Positions 12,836 to 23,589 of a stretch of 64,000 nt of DNA are shown here, in pieces. A model generated the notes under the pieces. The model was not told the origin of the DNA and did not search any database. It saw only the letters and a program-made list of their open reading frames with translations. The stretch's first letter is position 1. Each line of letters starts with the position of its first letter. The translations under genes were made by a program, and so were the position numbers. The stretch comes from Schistosoma haematobium (Eukaryota; Platyhelminthes; Trematoda; Strigeidida; Schistosomatidae), in assembly GCF_000699445.3 (NCBI RefSeq), contig NC_067195.1, positions 54,540,465 to 54,604,464 of the forward strand, given 5' to 3'.

Positions 12836-13097
12836 TTGTTGAGTTCTCTATCTTGGTTATCGGGCCAGCGAGTGTGGTGAAAATGCTTTCTGAACAAATA
12901 GTCACTTGGTACTAGCCGCGGCCGTTATCTCACGTTTAGAGTGTCATTGGTTAACTGAAGGTTATTGGTACTAGATCGACGGTGTAGGTAGGCTAATAAA
13001 TACTCTGACATATCAACACAACTGCTCTCTTGTCTTACGGTCCAATCTCACGGGCCCTACGTGAATTAAACAAGAAATCTGTTTATTTTCACTGACA
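12836..13097. mobile_element. LTR-like GC-richer block, possible solo LTR
   Basis: About 260 bp of balanced composition that starts with tgttgag and ends with actgaca, the TG...CA termini of a long terminal repeat on the plus strand. It includes an AATAAA at about 12995-13001 and the palindromic agccgcggccg. I could not find a matching 5-bp target duplication at the edges or a second copy in the window. It directly abuts the 3' end of PLE copy B, so it could instead belong to that element. Confidence 0.35.
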
Positions 13098-13153
13098 CTA
13101 GTGAACAGAACACGGGTGGGGACAATCGAATGTATTTAAAAACACAATTGTAT

Positions 13154-13193
13154 GAACGAAGAATATTCTTTTCAATCATTTCTCATCAGGTTC
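13154..13193 (-). ncRNA. Hammerhead ribozyme motif in PLE copy B (core intact)
   Basis: On the minus strand: GAAC (13193-13190), CUGAUGA (13189-13183), GAAAUGAUU as a minimal stem II, GAA (13173-13171), the palindrome AAGAAUAUUCUU forming a short capped stem III, C at 13158, then GUUC (13157-13154). Stem I is GAAC/GUUC, four pairs. All invariant core bases, the 15.1-16.1 A-U pair and C17 are present. The weak point is stem II, which has only one or two possible pairs. Confidence 0.7.
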
Positions 13194-13631
13194 TACAATT
13201 ATAAATCCAGATTAATAATCCATAAAATTGGCCAGATTTAAGGCAAAATACATCATTTGGAAATTGTAATATGTGAATCAGGAATTGTTTGTTATATAAA
13301 TAAAATTGTTAATGTTGGGGCTGACTAATATGAAGTGTTCACTTGAATCAGTTTATAAGCGAAATGAAATTGTGAGATAAATTATCAGAATGAATATGGT
13401 CAACATGGGGTAAGAGAGAGGGAGAGAGAGAGAATATTGTGATTACAAATCGGAAATTGCGTAATATGTAAAATAATTAGGTCAAATATAGTAGATTCAG
13501 GGGTGGATATTGAATAAATTCCTCAAAAAGGGGTTATCAAGTGTAAAGACAATAATAGTAATAATAATAATAAGTTTGGGACATAAAATGAACATTAATC
13601 AGATTACGTCACCACATTATAAGATTGATTA

Positions 13632-14330
13632 TTAGCTAGTTGGCCAGGGTAAAAGGAGTGGCTGAACATACTTCTTTTGGATACAAAGCTCTGGCTTTTT
13701 GATCCGAATAGCAATTGCTTCAGCCGTCTGTAGGATTCGCAGTCTGACGGAATTAGGTAGACTGCTGTTGACACGATAAACTATTGCAAAAGATTGTTCC
13801 ATGTTGGCTGTATGTCCTGTTTGGACTAAATGGTCTAAGATGGAGCTGTTAACAGTTTTGACAACACCTTTGCTTAACCACACGGGTAGGTGCTCACGAG
13901 CTCGAATGTACAAATTCCTAGAACATCTGCCAATATAACTTGCTCCACAGGAGCAGTTGAATTGATAGATACAGAAGGAGGTGGCTAGTCAAGGTAATTT
14001 ATCTTTCAACCTCGGAGTGATTATTGGTCGTGTGGAGAATAGTAGTTGTAGTTTAGCTGCGTTAAAAGTCCTTTGAATTGATCTACTTAACTTAAGTCTT
14101 AACATTTCACTCGACGCGTCGCCTCTGAATTGTAAGCGTATATATAGAGGCTTTCTATTTACCGTTGGACATTCTCTACGCTGTCTTTTATTGGCTAAGT
14201 TTTTATTTATAAATTTCTCTGGATATCCATTTTCTTTCAGGGTTGTAAACAATGTCTTTGTTTCATCTTCAATCGTATCCATAGTGCATATAGTCTTGAT
14301 TCTATGATGTAGTGTCTTGATAAGGTTCCT
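13632..14330 (-). pseudogene. PLE RT C-terminus plus GIY-YIG endonuclease (disabled)
   Basis: Two open frames in the same register (14282-13989 and 13913-13632) are separated by one in-frame TGA at 13989-13991. The codons between them continue the protein. Just after the stop comes CIYQFNCSCGASYIGR, the GIY-YIG signature with its cysteine pair. It is followed by REHLPVWLSKG, a helix with the conserved Glu-His region, and an ending in LPWP as in copy C. Upstream, an A run near 14320 causes a frame slip out of the RT. In a living PLE this domain nicks chromosomal DNA to prime reverse transcription; here it is broken twice. Confidence 0.8.
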
Positions 14331-14399
14331 TTTTTTGTTGTAGAGGAACGAAACTGAAAAAGTTAGTATATTGACCCGTCCAGGTCATTTCCCTGTTTA

Positions 14400-16440
14400 T
14401 GTTTCTTTTTAGCGATCCATCTTTTCTCCTTTTCAAACCTATAACCTCGATATCTGTAAAGTTAATGTTGTTTTAACTACTTCGTCATTATCCAATCAAA
14501 TTTTAATTTATTCATTAAACAACTAAATTCTGATTTAATACATTTTAACTGAAAGATGTAAGCTATTTCTCTAATATTTTTTACATCTTCATTTGTTTCT
14601 ACATAAAATTTCAATTTTGTATATTCTATCATTTTGTTGCCATTTTCGTCATCATCAATGTATATTCCATATATCATACTTGTTTTTTCTCGTGTTTAGC
14701 GGTCATTTTAATTCAGTAAAATTAATTCTGTTGATTAGTAGTATATCTTATGTTACAATACTTATTGTGATACCCTTCCCTCCCACTACGAAAGAAAAAG
14801 ACTGATGATTAGTTTCTACAATGTAGTCGGTTCAGAAAACGAATACGTCTGAAATATAGATCTGTGTTTACTTTATGAGTCTTTTGTTTTGTTTCGTTGA
14901 TTATTTACACTCGTGATGTTCTGTTTTAACAATACTGTTAGTGATAGTACTAGTTGTTAATTATTAACTATATCCACTTTTCGTTAATTAATTCGCAGAA
15001 CAACAACTATTTATTATTATTGATAAACGTGAAAATGTGTGTTTTCTTTTAATCTCTTCTGTCACAATGTCTTATTTTCTCTAATTTGAATAATGGACAT
15101 AGTAACTGTTAGAATAAAACTTGTTTCTTTCGTTTGCTTTCCTTAAAAAGAAATCTACCCTTTCTAGTAATTAATAAATTTGAAAATATAGGCATTTTGT
15201 CATACAGTTTTTTTTCTATTAACTGTTGTTTTCGCTATTTTTCGTGTTCTTTTTCTCCTTCCCGTTTGTGTCACGACTGTTATTATTGTGCTTTGTGAAG
15301 AATAGTAATGACTATAATGGTTGTAGTGCTTTACTTCTCTTTATTACATTTAAACTCACAGATATTTTAAGTCAGTCTCTTTTCAAAAATCTTTCTATTT
15401 TTCATAGACGAAAAAAGGCGAAACCATCACTGTTTTTTTATGTTTTAAAAAATTACACAGATTTTTTTTTACTAGTTTCCAATTACCTTTTTGCATCTTC
15501 ATTTTTGAAGGGATGTTGTCAAAATAATCAAAAAACAAACAAACATACTAACACAACAGAATACATAGCAACTAATAGTGTGCTTTATTTATTAAAATAC
15601 AAATACTAGTCATTAACTGGTGTCTAATTTGTTTTTTTTTATTAGGTGATGTTTATAATTGAGATACAATCAAAACACAATACCTCGTAACCACTTCACT
15701 GGTTTTGTTGATCTAATGTAAGAATCATTACAGAAAGCATATTTAGGTTTTTCTCACTTGGATCCACATCCAACGAAAACTAGTGCCATTTTTCTCTACC
15801 GAAATGGCCGAGTATATTTCGTATTGGTTTTTTATGCATTATTTCATAGTTGTGAATCATGCTTCTAATGTTTGTTGATAAGTGTAAGTTGATGAACTCT
15901 CATCACCCATTTCATCAAAAGATTCATCACGTATGATAAAATTACTAAGTAATATTGAGATCAGGCATAGAACTGGTTGATGTAACTCAACGCTCATCGA
16001 TTGAAATGATTAAAATATATATTCTGTGTATCCTATCATAACCTACTCGATGCGCAGTATTGTATAAATTAAATGTACGTTGAATGAAGGCTAAAGAACT
16101 CTAAAGAAAAATACCATCATTTCTTGCAGCCATTGATTTTTGAGTCGAGTTATTTTTGTAGCTTTAAGATCCCTGGTTGACATGTACAACACAGTTAGTG
16201 TCTGTTGTTGACCTAGTTCAAAATCAATCACAATAGCACAGATTTATTCGTTTTTTGATCATCTTGTAAATCATGAATTCAAATCTTATTCCAGTTATCG
16301 ATATTTATGTATTTACTGTTCAATAAATTTAGTAGCTTACTTTTCATTTGAAATGGTAATATTGTGTTACTCATTTACCAAATTTAGATTTATGTGCTCA
16401 ACTTTGAGTCACATTTTCTTTGTAAAGCTTGTTGATATTG
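14400..16440. other. AT-rich non-coding stretch
   Basis: No gene recognised. The open frames 14477-14677, 14593-14805 and 15226-15609 are biased translations of T-rich or A-rich DNA and lack domains. Confidence 0.5.
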
Positions 16441-16770
16441 TCTAGTTTCTGTTAGGTAGACCCAGAATATTCCTCGAAAAAAGCCCAAAGGGTATATGCA
16501 AACGTTGGGAAACGTTTCATCCAATCAGCATCGAATGAAAGTTTCTCAGAAACATCTAGGAAGTGAAGAGTCACGTGTCACATTTCTGGTTGGACGATTA
16601 CCTATCACGCCACTATTTTTAGTAGAGTTCCAGAAGCAAAGCGTTCTTTTCATATTTCGCACGTTTTCTCTCGCGTTGAAGTGTTCGTGTTAATTTAGCC
16701 TGAGGTTATCAGAAGAGCTTAGGAAACTGATTCAAGCGTTCAGACAGAATATTTATCAAATTCTCAGTCT
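16440..16770. repeat. Unassigned GC-richer block, possible LTR or old element
   Basis: About 330 bp of balanced composition inside AT-rich flanks. The plus strand has an acceptor-like ttctgttag and then reads VDPEYSSKKAQRVYANVGKR until a stop at 16567-16569, with no clear donor. A second frame gives the 65-codon open frame 16496-16693. Neither shows a known domain. The block could be an LTR in either orientation or, less likely, a host exon. Confidence 0.3.
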
Positions 16771-17055
16771 GGAAAATACGTAGCGGATTTCAGACCTGTG
16801 GACTTTGATCATTAAGCTATTTGCCAGTTTAAAACAAACTAATCCATAAGTGTTTATCGCACAAAAATGACTTTCATGTCAACGAATAAATTGTTTCAAA
16901 TTAAATTGTTTTTCTATCCTAATTTAGTCAATCAAAATTACTGCAAATGATGTGTATTGTGCTAAATCCCATTTACACGATAACTTCAACATAGAAAAAT
17001 AATCTTTTGGCATTATCTTTGAAGTCAAAAACACACTTTAATCAACCGATTATAT
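16770..17055. other. Short AT-rich non-coding gap
   Basis: Nothing recognisable. Confidence 0.4.
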
Positions 17056-17645
17056 CTAACGTAGAACCTGATACATATATATCGGTTCAAGTTGCTTTAC
17101 TACATTAGCACAGCGAGATGACATTTTCTCAACTCATATTCCGAAGTAATAGACGTAACCATATCAGTAGTAGAAGAAAAGATTACGTATAGAAAGAAAC
17201 ATGTAAGGAGATTCCCAGGCTCATTCTAAAAGAAAATGAGAAGTGAATGTATATGTGTCATTGTGAACTTTCCCGAGCTATGTCACCTATTCTTGAACCA
17301 TTGCTTACGGTAATCACGCGTACGCCAACACATGATCGAACACTAGCAATCTATTGATGTCCTCTATTCTTAATGGCCACGTTTTATGCCCATAAAGTAA
17401 AATGAGGCGAAGTGCTTCACAGGAAGTTCCTCCTTTTGTTGATAGACAGATATCTTGTCTACGCCACAAGTGATATAAGTTAACAAACGCTAGTCAAGCT
17501 TTCTGAATCGGTGCCGAGATTTTATTAAATATCAACTGACATGGACTAAGTGAAGTGGTCGATATTCTCAGCTACTTCTCTCCTTATGATTAATTTAGGC
17601 CACAGTGTACCCCAATTCAAAAGAATCGTAGCATGAATCTTATAA
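17055..17645 (-). mobile_element. Old RTE-clade retrotransposon fragment
   Basis: The left part (17055-17165) matches the 3' end of the RTE copy at 25620-25790. The part from about 17350 to 17640 matches that copy at 25830-26100 over the end of the reverse transcriptase, in the same minus orientation. Divergence is much greater than in the larger copy, with many stops. Decayed codons of the C-terminal region (DYRKQWF near 17310) survive here although they are missing from the larger copy, so the two have different internal deletions. Confidence 0.75.
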
Positions 17646-17649
17646 ACGT

Positions 17650-19400
17650 CTAAAACCATTCACTTTGATTTGACTTAATTTAAATTTTATCTCTTTTGGT
17701 TTTTAACGTCGCGTATGCCATTCTTAAACTTGAATTTCAAGATATTCATGACTAAAAATATTTGTTTACATCCTAATTGTCTTCAATTCAGTTCTTCATC
17801 TGTGACGAATTAGTTGAACGATTTATTTAAGAAAAAATTAAGTCTATTTCATCTCAATGCATAAAAGCTAATTAAGCAACTCAATATGGTAAAAATATCA
17901 TAATAATACATTATATATAATGAATTTTGAGACATTAAGTATGAAGAAATATTGCTATATGAATCTAAGCGATACTCTTGTTGTCCATTACCATTATTAT
18001 TATTATTGTTTATCTGTATTCTCTCCCTTTTCTTTTTAATCAAAAAATAAGATTTCTTGGAAAAGACATTGATAATTACTTGAAAGCTGCCTTATTTTCA
18101 TTTTTATCACTAAAGAATGTGCTGTCTCTCTTTCTCCTTTCTACTCCTAGCACCTCTTTCCCTCTCTACTCACTTCTTTACACTTTCTAAGGTATAGATT
18201 TGTTTCTTCATTGTTTAATTTCTCGCCTTGTCAATAAAAATATGAAACGAAAAAAATAATTAAGTGTCCATATTTGGGAGAATCTGTTTTTTTCTATGCT
18301 ATTAAGTAATGTTTGTTCTGTATCTCTTCCCTGTTCTGTTTATTCTTAGGCATTTGATAACTTTATCTCTCCTACTCACACATACACTTATCCACATAAT
18401 TACATTATATCCCTATTTTGCTTACAAATATTCAATTGATTTTTGATCTTGTTTAAGTAAGCAGTCTTAGTAATACTGAGTAATTTTAACTAACTACTGT
18501 TTGACTTGCTTTATATATATATATATATATATACTATTTATTTCCAACCATATCGTTTGTCCATGTTCTGACATGATTTTTTGATCATCATTGTCTCTAT
18601 GAGTGAATAAGTGTATAAATGTTTATAGATCTATGCGTACATACATCTTTGGTATGACGTTTTAAAGCTTTTTGCATAATTGTTTTTTTTCTACATTTAG
18701 TACTTTACATTGAGAGATAGATTATTTGATTTATGAATCGATTGTTACTGTCCTTCATATTTATAACTATTTCTAATATCCTGATGATAAGAATGATTAG
18801 CTATCTAAAAGAATTAATGTCTTTCCATATATATATGACTATATTACATGTATCTATTTGTCTGAGATGATTTATTTGCTTTTTCGAGTGAAGACTGATT
18901 TTTTAATCCCGTTTCTTACTTTTGCTCATTTATGTATAAATATATGGCTTTTTGTCTCTTAGTAACTCGTGATATAAATATGCATATTGCTTTTATTTAG
19001 GGTACATCTTATACTGTTCTGTAATGTTCATTATTCAGTGGATAATTACCATAAAGGGGTTGTTAATGTTTTTTTCCTTTATCTATTTTTTGAAATGGAT
19101 AATGAAAAGAAAAGATGAAAAACATTTCGTATTCAGCATTACATTTTTGTGTATTATTGTTCACAAGACTGGATACAAAACACAAATTCAATCATTGAAA
19201 GAAAAATTTATTAAAAATTCGGAGTAAATAGATAAATGAATAAAACAAAGAAACATTATACAATATCTTCTAAATGAATTGGTTTATTAGTTTGTGTTTT
19301 GATTAGATTTTGAGAAAGCTTGATCAGAATGATAATAGAAAAATATGAGATTTATGCTTACAGACTCAGTTTATAATCCATTGTTAACCAAGAAACTGGA
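17650..19400. other. AT-rich non-coding stretch
   Basis: No gene. It contains a short (AT)n array at 18512-18533. Small open frames such as 17849-18043 and 19024-19227 have no domain or splice support. Confidence 0.5.
18512..18533. repeat. (AT)n microsatellite
   Basis: AT array of about 11 units. Confidence 0.9.
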
Positions 19401-20403
19401 CATATCAGTACTAAATATCTACAACTAATTTATTTAGAACAACATATATAAGCGAACAATATTGTTTTCGATTAGATCCTCATCAGGCTTTACTCTAATA
19501 TACAGTAATATTTATATGCATATACGAAATTATTAAACCAATCAAGGTAGTTTATAAGTCAATGATAACAATGGAAAAGATTACATAATAAGTAAAATGT
19601 GAAAAGTACAAATTGATGGTGTGACAACAGGTGCATTGGTTTTTGATAAGCAATAATAATAAAGGTTCAAATCAATGTTACATAATCTGAAATAGGTCAG
19701 TGATTAGAAAAATATAGAAACTGAGATAACAATTATAAAATTATAAGACGACGTAATAAGAAAATGTTCAGATAATTGGACCATGAAACGTATAGTTGAG
19801 AGAAAATAAAGTGGTAGGAGGGTGTGAAGAAAAAAATAATAAACGAAGAGAATAAATAAATACATTCATTTATTACTTAAGGCCAAGGGAGAGATAAGGG
19901 AGTTACAAATTTCTTCTGGACACAAAGACTTGGCTTGTTGGCTCGGATTCCTATAGCTTCTGCTATGCGTAAGAGACGAGATCGAACACCATAAGGCAAA
20001 CTAGTGGGAATCCGATAAATAACTTTGAACGACTTGTTTCTGTCCACTATATGACCGCTATCGATCAAGTGTGATAGAACCGAGCTGCGTATTGTTTTGA
20101 CGTAGCCTTTTCCTAACCACGAAGGGAGGTGTTCACTAACTCGTTGGTTCAGTTGCCTGGTAGTGCGCCCGATATAGCTTTCTCCACAGGAGCAGCTGAA
20201 TTCGTAGATACACATAGAAGTGGCATAACCAGGTAACTTATCCTTCAATTGCGGAATCACCATCGATCGGGTCGAATACGATAGGCAGAGGTTGGCAGCA
20301 TTAAACGTTCTCTTTACTGATCTAGTCAATCTATCCCGTAATACATCGCTAGCCAAATCACCATTGAATTGCAGCTTCAAGAAAAGCGGTTTCTTATTAG
20401 CGA
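19400..20403 (-). mobile_element. Penelope-like element copy C, main segment
   Basis: A minus-strand PLE 3' segment beginning abruptly near 20403 in the RT-endonuclease linker and ending around 19400, just past a hammerhead. Its coding part is open throughout, unlike the other copies, so it is probably the youngest PLE in the window. It meets a plus-strand RT segment of the same element head to head at about 20400. Confidence 0.85.
19450..19490 (-). ncRNA. Hammerhead ribozyme motif in PLE copy C (core intact)
   Basis: Minus strand: AAGC (19490-19487), CUGAUGA (19486-19480), GGAUCUAAUC as stem II, GAA (19469-19467), AACAAUAUUGUU folding as a short capped stem III, C at 19454, then GCUU (19453-19450). 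Stem I is AAGC/GCUU, four pairs. Every invariant base is present. Stem II can form GAU/AUC with a CUA loop if one G is left unpaired next to the core. The surrounding open PLE frame suggests a recent copy, making this the best PLE-type candidate for activity. Confidence 0.75.
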
Positions 20404-20437
20404 AACTAGAAAACGGACCTCTCAAGGAGGTTATCAA
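19877..20437 (-). CDS. PLE linker and GIY-YIG endonuclease, open but 5'-truncated
   Basis: An open frame of about 175 codons derived from the element (up to the junction near 20403; the first ~11 codons lie in the inverted segment). It contains the linker KKPLFLKLQFNGD and RSVKRTFNAANL. The endonuclease core follows, CIYEFSCSCGESYIGR with the paired cysteines and the YIG tripeptide, then RVSEHLPSWLGKG and the C-terminal AEAIGIRANKPSLCVQKKF. GIY-YIG endonucleases cut one DNA strand; in PLEs the domain sits after the RT and opens the insertion site. No RT is attached in frame, so a functional protein is unlikely even though this domain looks complete. The ATG at 20437 lies in sequence belonging to the inverted segment and is not a natural start. 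Confidence 0.75.
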   Translation of the reverse strand: MITSLRGPFSSFANKKPLFLKLQFNGDLASDVLRDRLTRSVKRTFNAANLCLSYSTRSMVIPQLKDKLPGYATSMCIYEFSCSCGESYIGRTTRQLNQRVSEHLPSWLGKGYVKTIRSSVLSHLIDSGHIVDRNKSFKVIYRIPTSLPYGVRSRLLRIAEAIGIRANKPSLCVQKKFVTPLSLPWP

Positions 20438-20636
20438 TAAACTGGATTTCTACTGTCGTTACGTTGATGACACCATCATTGCCGATCAGAACCTTAGAAA
20501 AGAACAACTACTGGAACTATTTAATAACAAACATCCTGCTATTAAATTTACATGTGAGGAGGAAATAGATAACAAACTAAATTTTCTGGACGTTTTGTTA
20601 AGTAGAAAAGAAGATGGTTCTATCAGGTTCTATCGA
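20400..20636 (+). mobile_element. PLE copy C, inverted RT segment
   Basis: The plus strand encodes AKLENGPLKEVINKLDFYCR followed by YVDDT, the catalytic palm motif of a PLE reverse transcriptase. It continues through DNKLNFLDVLLSR, then the element sequence stops at about 20636. This is the part of the protein just upstream of what the minus-strand segment carries, with a gap of perhaps 90 residues. The two segments meet 5' to 5', as expected from twin priming during insertion. Confidence 0.85.
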
Positions 20637-20639
20637 TGA

Positions 20640-22375
20640 ACTTGATCTTAACTAATTGATTCAGAGTAATTGAAATTTTTCACAGAATCTACTGTTGCTT
20701 AGTATAGTAGCCTTGACCTCCAAATTATAGTTTAAATCTCCCTCTGTATGCTTAAGTTCCAGCAATCGCGTAGTAACACCAGCTTTTACACATCTACTAT
20801 CCTTCGAAATTAAGTACATAAACTAGTACTTCTAAATTAGTTAGATTTTTCAATTGGTTTAAGGTTATTTCTTAGAGAATTATTTGTTTTCTTGTCAATT
20901 AATTTGATATCATATTCATTAGAAAATTTAGGTTTATATTACCAATATTCAATTCAATAATTAACTAACTTGTCCTCTATTCTGTATTTAGTTGTTAACA
21001 TTTAATCATTTGATGATATGTTCCTATTGCCTGTTTCAATCGTCCATCCGATGTTTTGATTCCTTACAAAATATACAGTTCACATAATGGGATAAATGAC
21101 TTTTTTGTCTTCTACACATCATCATAGAGATTGTACCATTCAACACTGAAAACTTAGGACAATATTCATTGACTTATAATAAAGGTTCATTATGCACATT
21201 CAAAGTAACTCATGATTTTTTTAAAACTTTTTCTGTCAATATAATGATACACTAGAAAGGATAACTGTTATTAATAAAATGTTACATTTCCAGTCCATTT
21301 CTAGAATTGCATATTCTTTAATATCTGACTTAGACTTTATTTTTGTTAATATTACTACTTTTCGTCTGATTGAAGAGCTAACGGTTGAAATAGTCCAATA
21401 AAGAAACGTGATATTATACATTTCTATATTACATCCATAAAATTTCATTGAGGAACTATTACCTGTAGTAGTTCTGTGTTCTTTGCACCAGATGATTTAA
21501 TTGCACAACGTTGGTTGTTAGTCTAAACTATATCTGTAGCGCTTACATCATGTTAAGTTGAACTTTTATCACTTTATTATGATAATCTTGTCGATAATTG
21601 ATTGCCTTCGTAGATTTCATTGCACTGATTTATTCTTTCATCCATATCGAATGTCTTTGTATGTTAACATCTGGTCTTGTGATTGCTTGACCTCTTTTGT
21701 ATAAAGTCTCTTCAATTAAGTCGTTTAATTCAAAATACATAACATCACCAAAACTATCCACCTTAACTGCAAATCTTCATCATATCAAGCACTATTACTG
21801 TTATCATTAGGCTAATAAATTAACTCTGTTAGTTGATTAGTTGCTTTTTTCTTTTCGTCAAGCTCAATAATTTATTTTTGTTAAATGAACGTAGATCGCT
21901 TCACGATTTCAATGAATACCAACAATCTCCGTAACCCTATACTGATAATTTAATTGTCTTTTGTGGTAGTGTCTAACAATAGATCGTATTTTAACAAGAA
22001 AGTCTTTTATTTAAATGTGTTTATTTACTATTCCTTCAACATGGTATAAAAGATTTTAATAGTAAAGATATACATTTGTTTTCTTTTTTAATGTATTCCG
22101 TATCAGTTTTGATATTATTGATAATCGTTGTACCTCAATACTCTCTTTCATATCATATACTCAAAGTTCTTTAGGAAAGGGATGATATAAATGAATTTGT
22201 TGGATATAACAAGGAATTATTGCTTAGATGGAGAATAATTAACAATATTGTGGAATACCTTCTATGTTTCTTAAGATTCTTTTTTCTGACGAAGATAATT
22301 TTATGCAGTTTAAAATTAAATAGATTTTGCACACACTAATTTCTTGTATTGTTAATTAGAAGTTAGTCTATTATA
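20640..22375. other. AT-rich non-coding stretch
   Basis: No gene and no repeat with a recognised relative in the window. The open frame 21236-21448 has no domain. Confidence 0.5.
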
Positions 22376-22377
22376 AT

Positions 22378-22560
22378 CAAAGTAGAGCCTGGCACCAATA
22401 TGTGTTAGTTCATAAATACCATATTAACACGATGAGGTGAATAGCGAAAGAATCAAAATGATTTAGTAACAATAGTCATGAGAAAGAATAAAAATTGAAA
22501 ATATGATTTGAAAAGTTTAAATAAAAAGGTAGTTATAGAAGAACCAAGGTAAAAATTGAA
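22378..22560 (-). mobile_element. RTE 3'-end fragment
   Basis: Begins with tagagcctggcaccaatatg and continues with ccatattaacacgatgaggtga. This aligns with the 3' untranslated end of the RTE element at 25640-25720 (ccaggcacatttatgcat, then ccatacttcattaacacaac). It is heavily diverged and 5' truncated. Confidence 0.6.
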
Positions 22561-22989
22561 TGTATCTGTTTTACTGTGGTCGTTTGTGAATCCTTTTAGC
22601 TAACGTCTCCAACTACTTATCATGTTTATCAAACGAACAACAAACATATAGTGAGGTTACTTGGTATATATATTTTTTTAACACGATTTGTTTATGGAGA
22701 TTAGTTAGATTTGAATGAGAATATTTTTCGTCATAGACTAATCTTAGCCATTAAGAAAACTTAGGACAGATATTTCAAAATAGCTTTAACTATTCAGTAA
22801 CACCTACCCAATAGAAGTGACCCTAAGCTTTCATGATTAACACGATACATATAGTGACTACTAAGCAAAAATCCAACAGTCTACGTTTTCGGTTTTATTC
22901 GATTCATGGTATTGTACAGCGATCACCCAATACTATTGAAGGAGGCATCCATCCATTTGGGGCAGTCTCTGGTATGATCCCACGTTTAT

Positions 22990-23217
22990 TGTGATTTTCA
23001 GAGGTATTTTTCATCACAGATCAAAAACTAGAAAACCTTCGAGAAATCATTTCCCTAACATTTCGTGACATTTCTTTACGACGTGCACAGTCTTTGATGA
23101 AAATGCCCAATGTATTTCATTTTAGATTGATTTTCTGCCTTATTTTAGATTGTCAAAATGGTCATACACTTTATTGGTTTAGTTACAACCATAAGTCACC
23201 AATCAATGTCATCTACC
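22990..23217 (+). other. Open stretch with weak exon character
   Basis: After an acceptor-like gtgattttcag ending near 22999, the plus strand stays open for over 75 codons (TDQKLENLREIISLTFRDIS, then RRAQSLMKMPNV) before a stop near 23252. A possible donor, AAT|GTATTT, lies near 23112. Composition is less AT-rich than the flanks. I recognise no domain. A TE remnant is equally possible. Confidence 0.25.
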
Positions 23218-23454
23218 GTGCAATTTTAAGCAAACTTGATAATATACCCTTCTGATTTTAGTACTTACGCAATTTACGCTAACATACTCTACTGTGCGTA
23301 ATGTACACATAGTTGAATAAATGTGCGAACTAAACACCCTAGGTTCGTTATCATAGGCATAAACAAACCGAACAACAAGTTTCGTTGTACTGAAATGACA
23401 AAAATATGAAATCACAAAGAAAAAAGTGCATAAGCTACTAACTAAGAAATTGTT

Positions 23455-23585
23455 GGGATGCTTCGGTTTGAGCACCCGGGCAGTATCACAGCCCTCACAC
23501 ACATCGAACGAGATTTGTGTGGCGCATATGTATTTGGTGCCTCCTTGAACCAATATCTATGTGTTAAAATAAATAATAAATAAAA
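23455..23585 (+). mobile_element. Family X retroposon 3' end
   Basis: Inverted relative to the block at 7447-7975 and closely similar over about 130 bp, including cacagccctcacacac and ccaatatctatgtgtt. It ends in a short (AATAAATAAT) tail. Only the 3' end is present. The overlapping minus-strand open frame 23209-23553 is partly an artefact of this repeat. Confidence 0.75.
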
Positions 23586-23589
23586 TGTT

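Larger units (their letters stand above)
13100..14400 (-). mobile_element. Penelope-like element copy B
   Basis: A 5'-truncated PLE on the minus strand. In order it carries the end of the reverse transcriptase (WTGQYTNFFSFVPL near 14375-14330, then a frame slip in an A run), the linker, the GIY-YIG endonuclease, a 3' UTR of about 430 bp and a hammerhead at 13154-13193. Its 5' end near 14400 is a truncation point, as usual for target-primed insertion. The family resembles the PLE described from schistosomes as Cercyon. Confidence 0.85.

Noticed and set aside
22430..22475. Hammerhead-like string cgatgaggtgaatagcgaaag
   Set aside because: It is part of a diverged RTE 3' end, where the same positions in other copies are not hammerhead-like.
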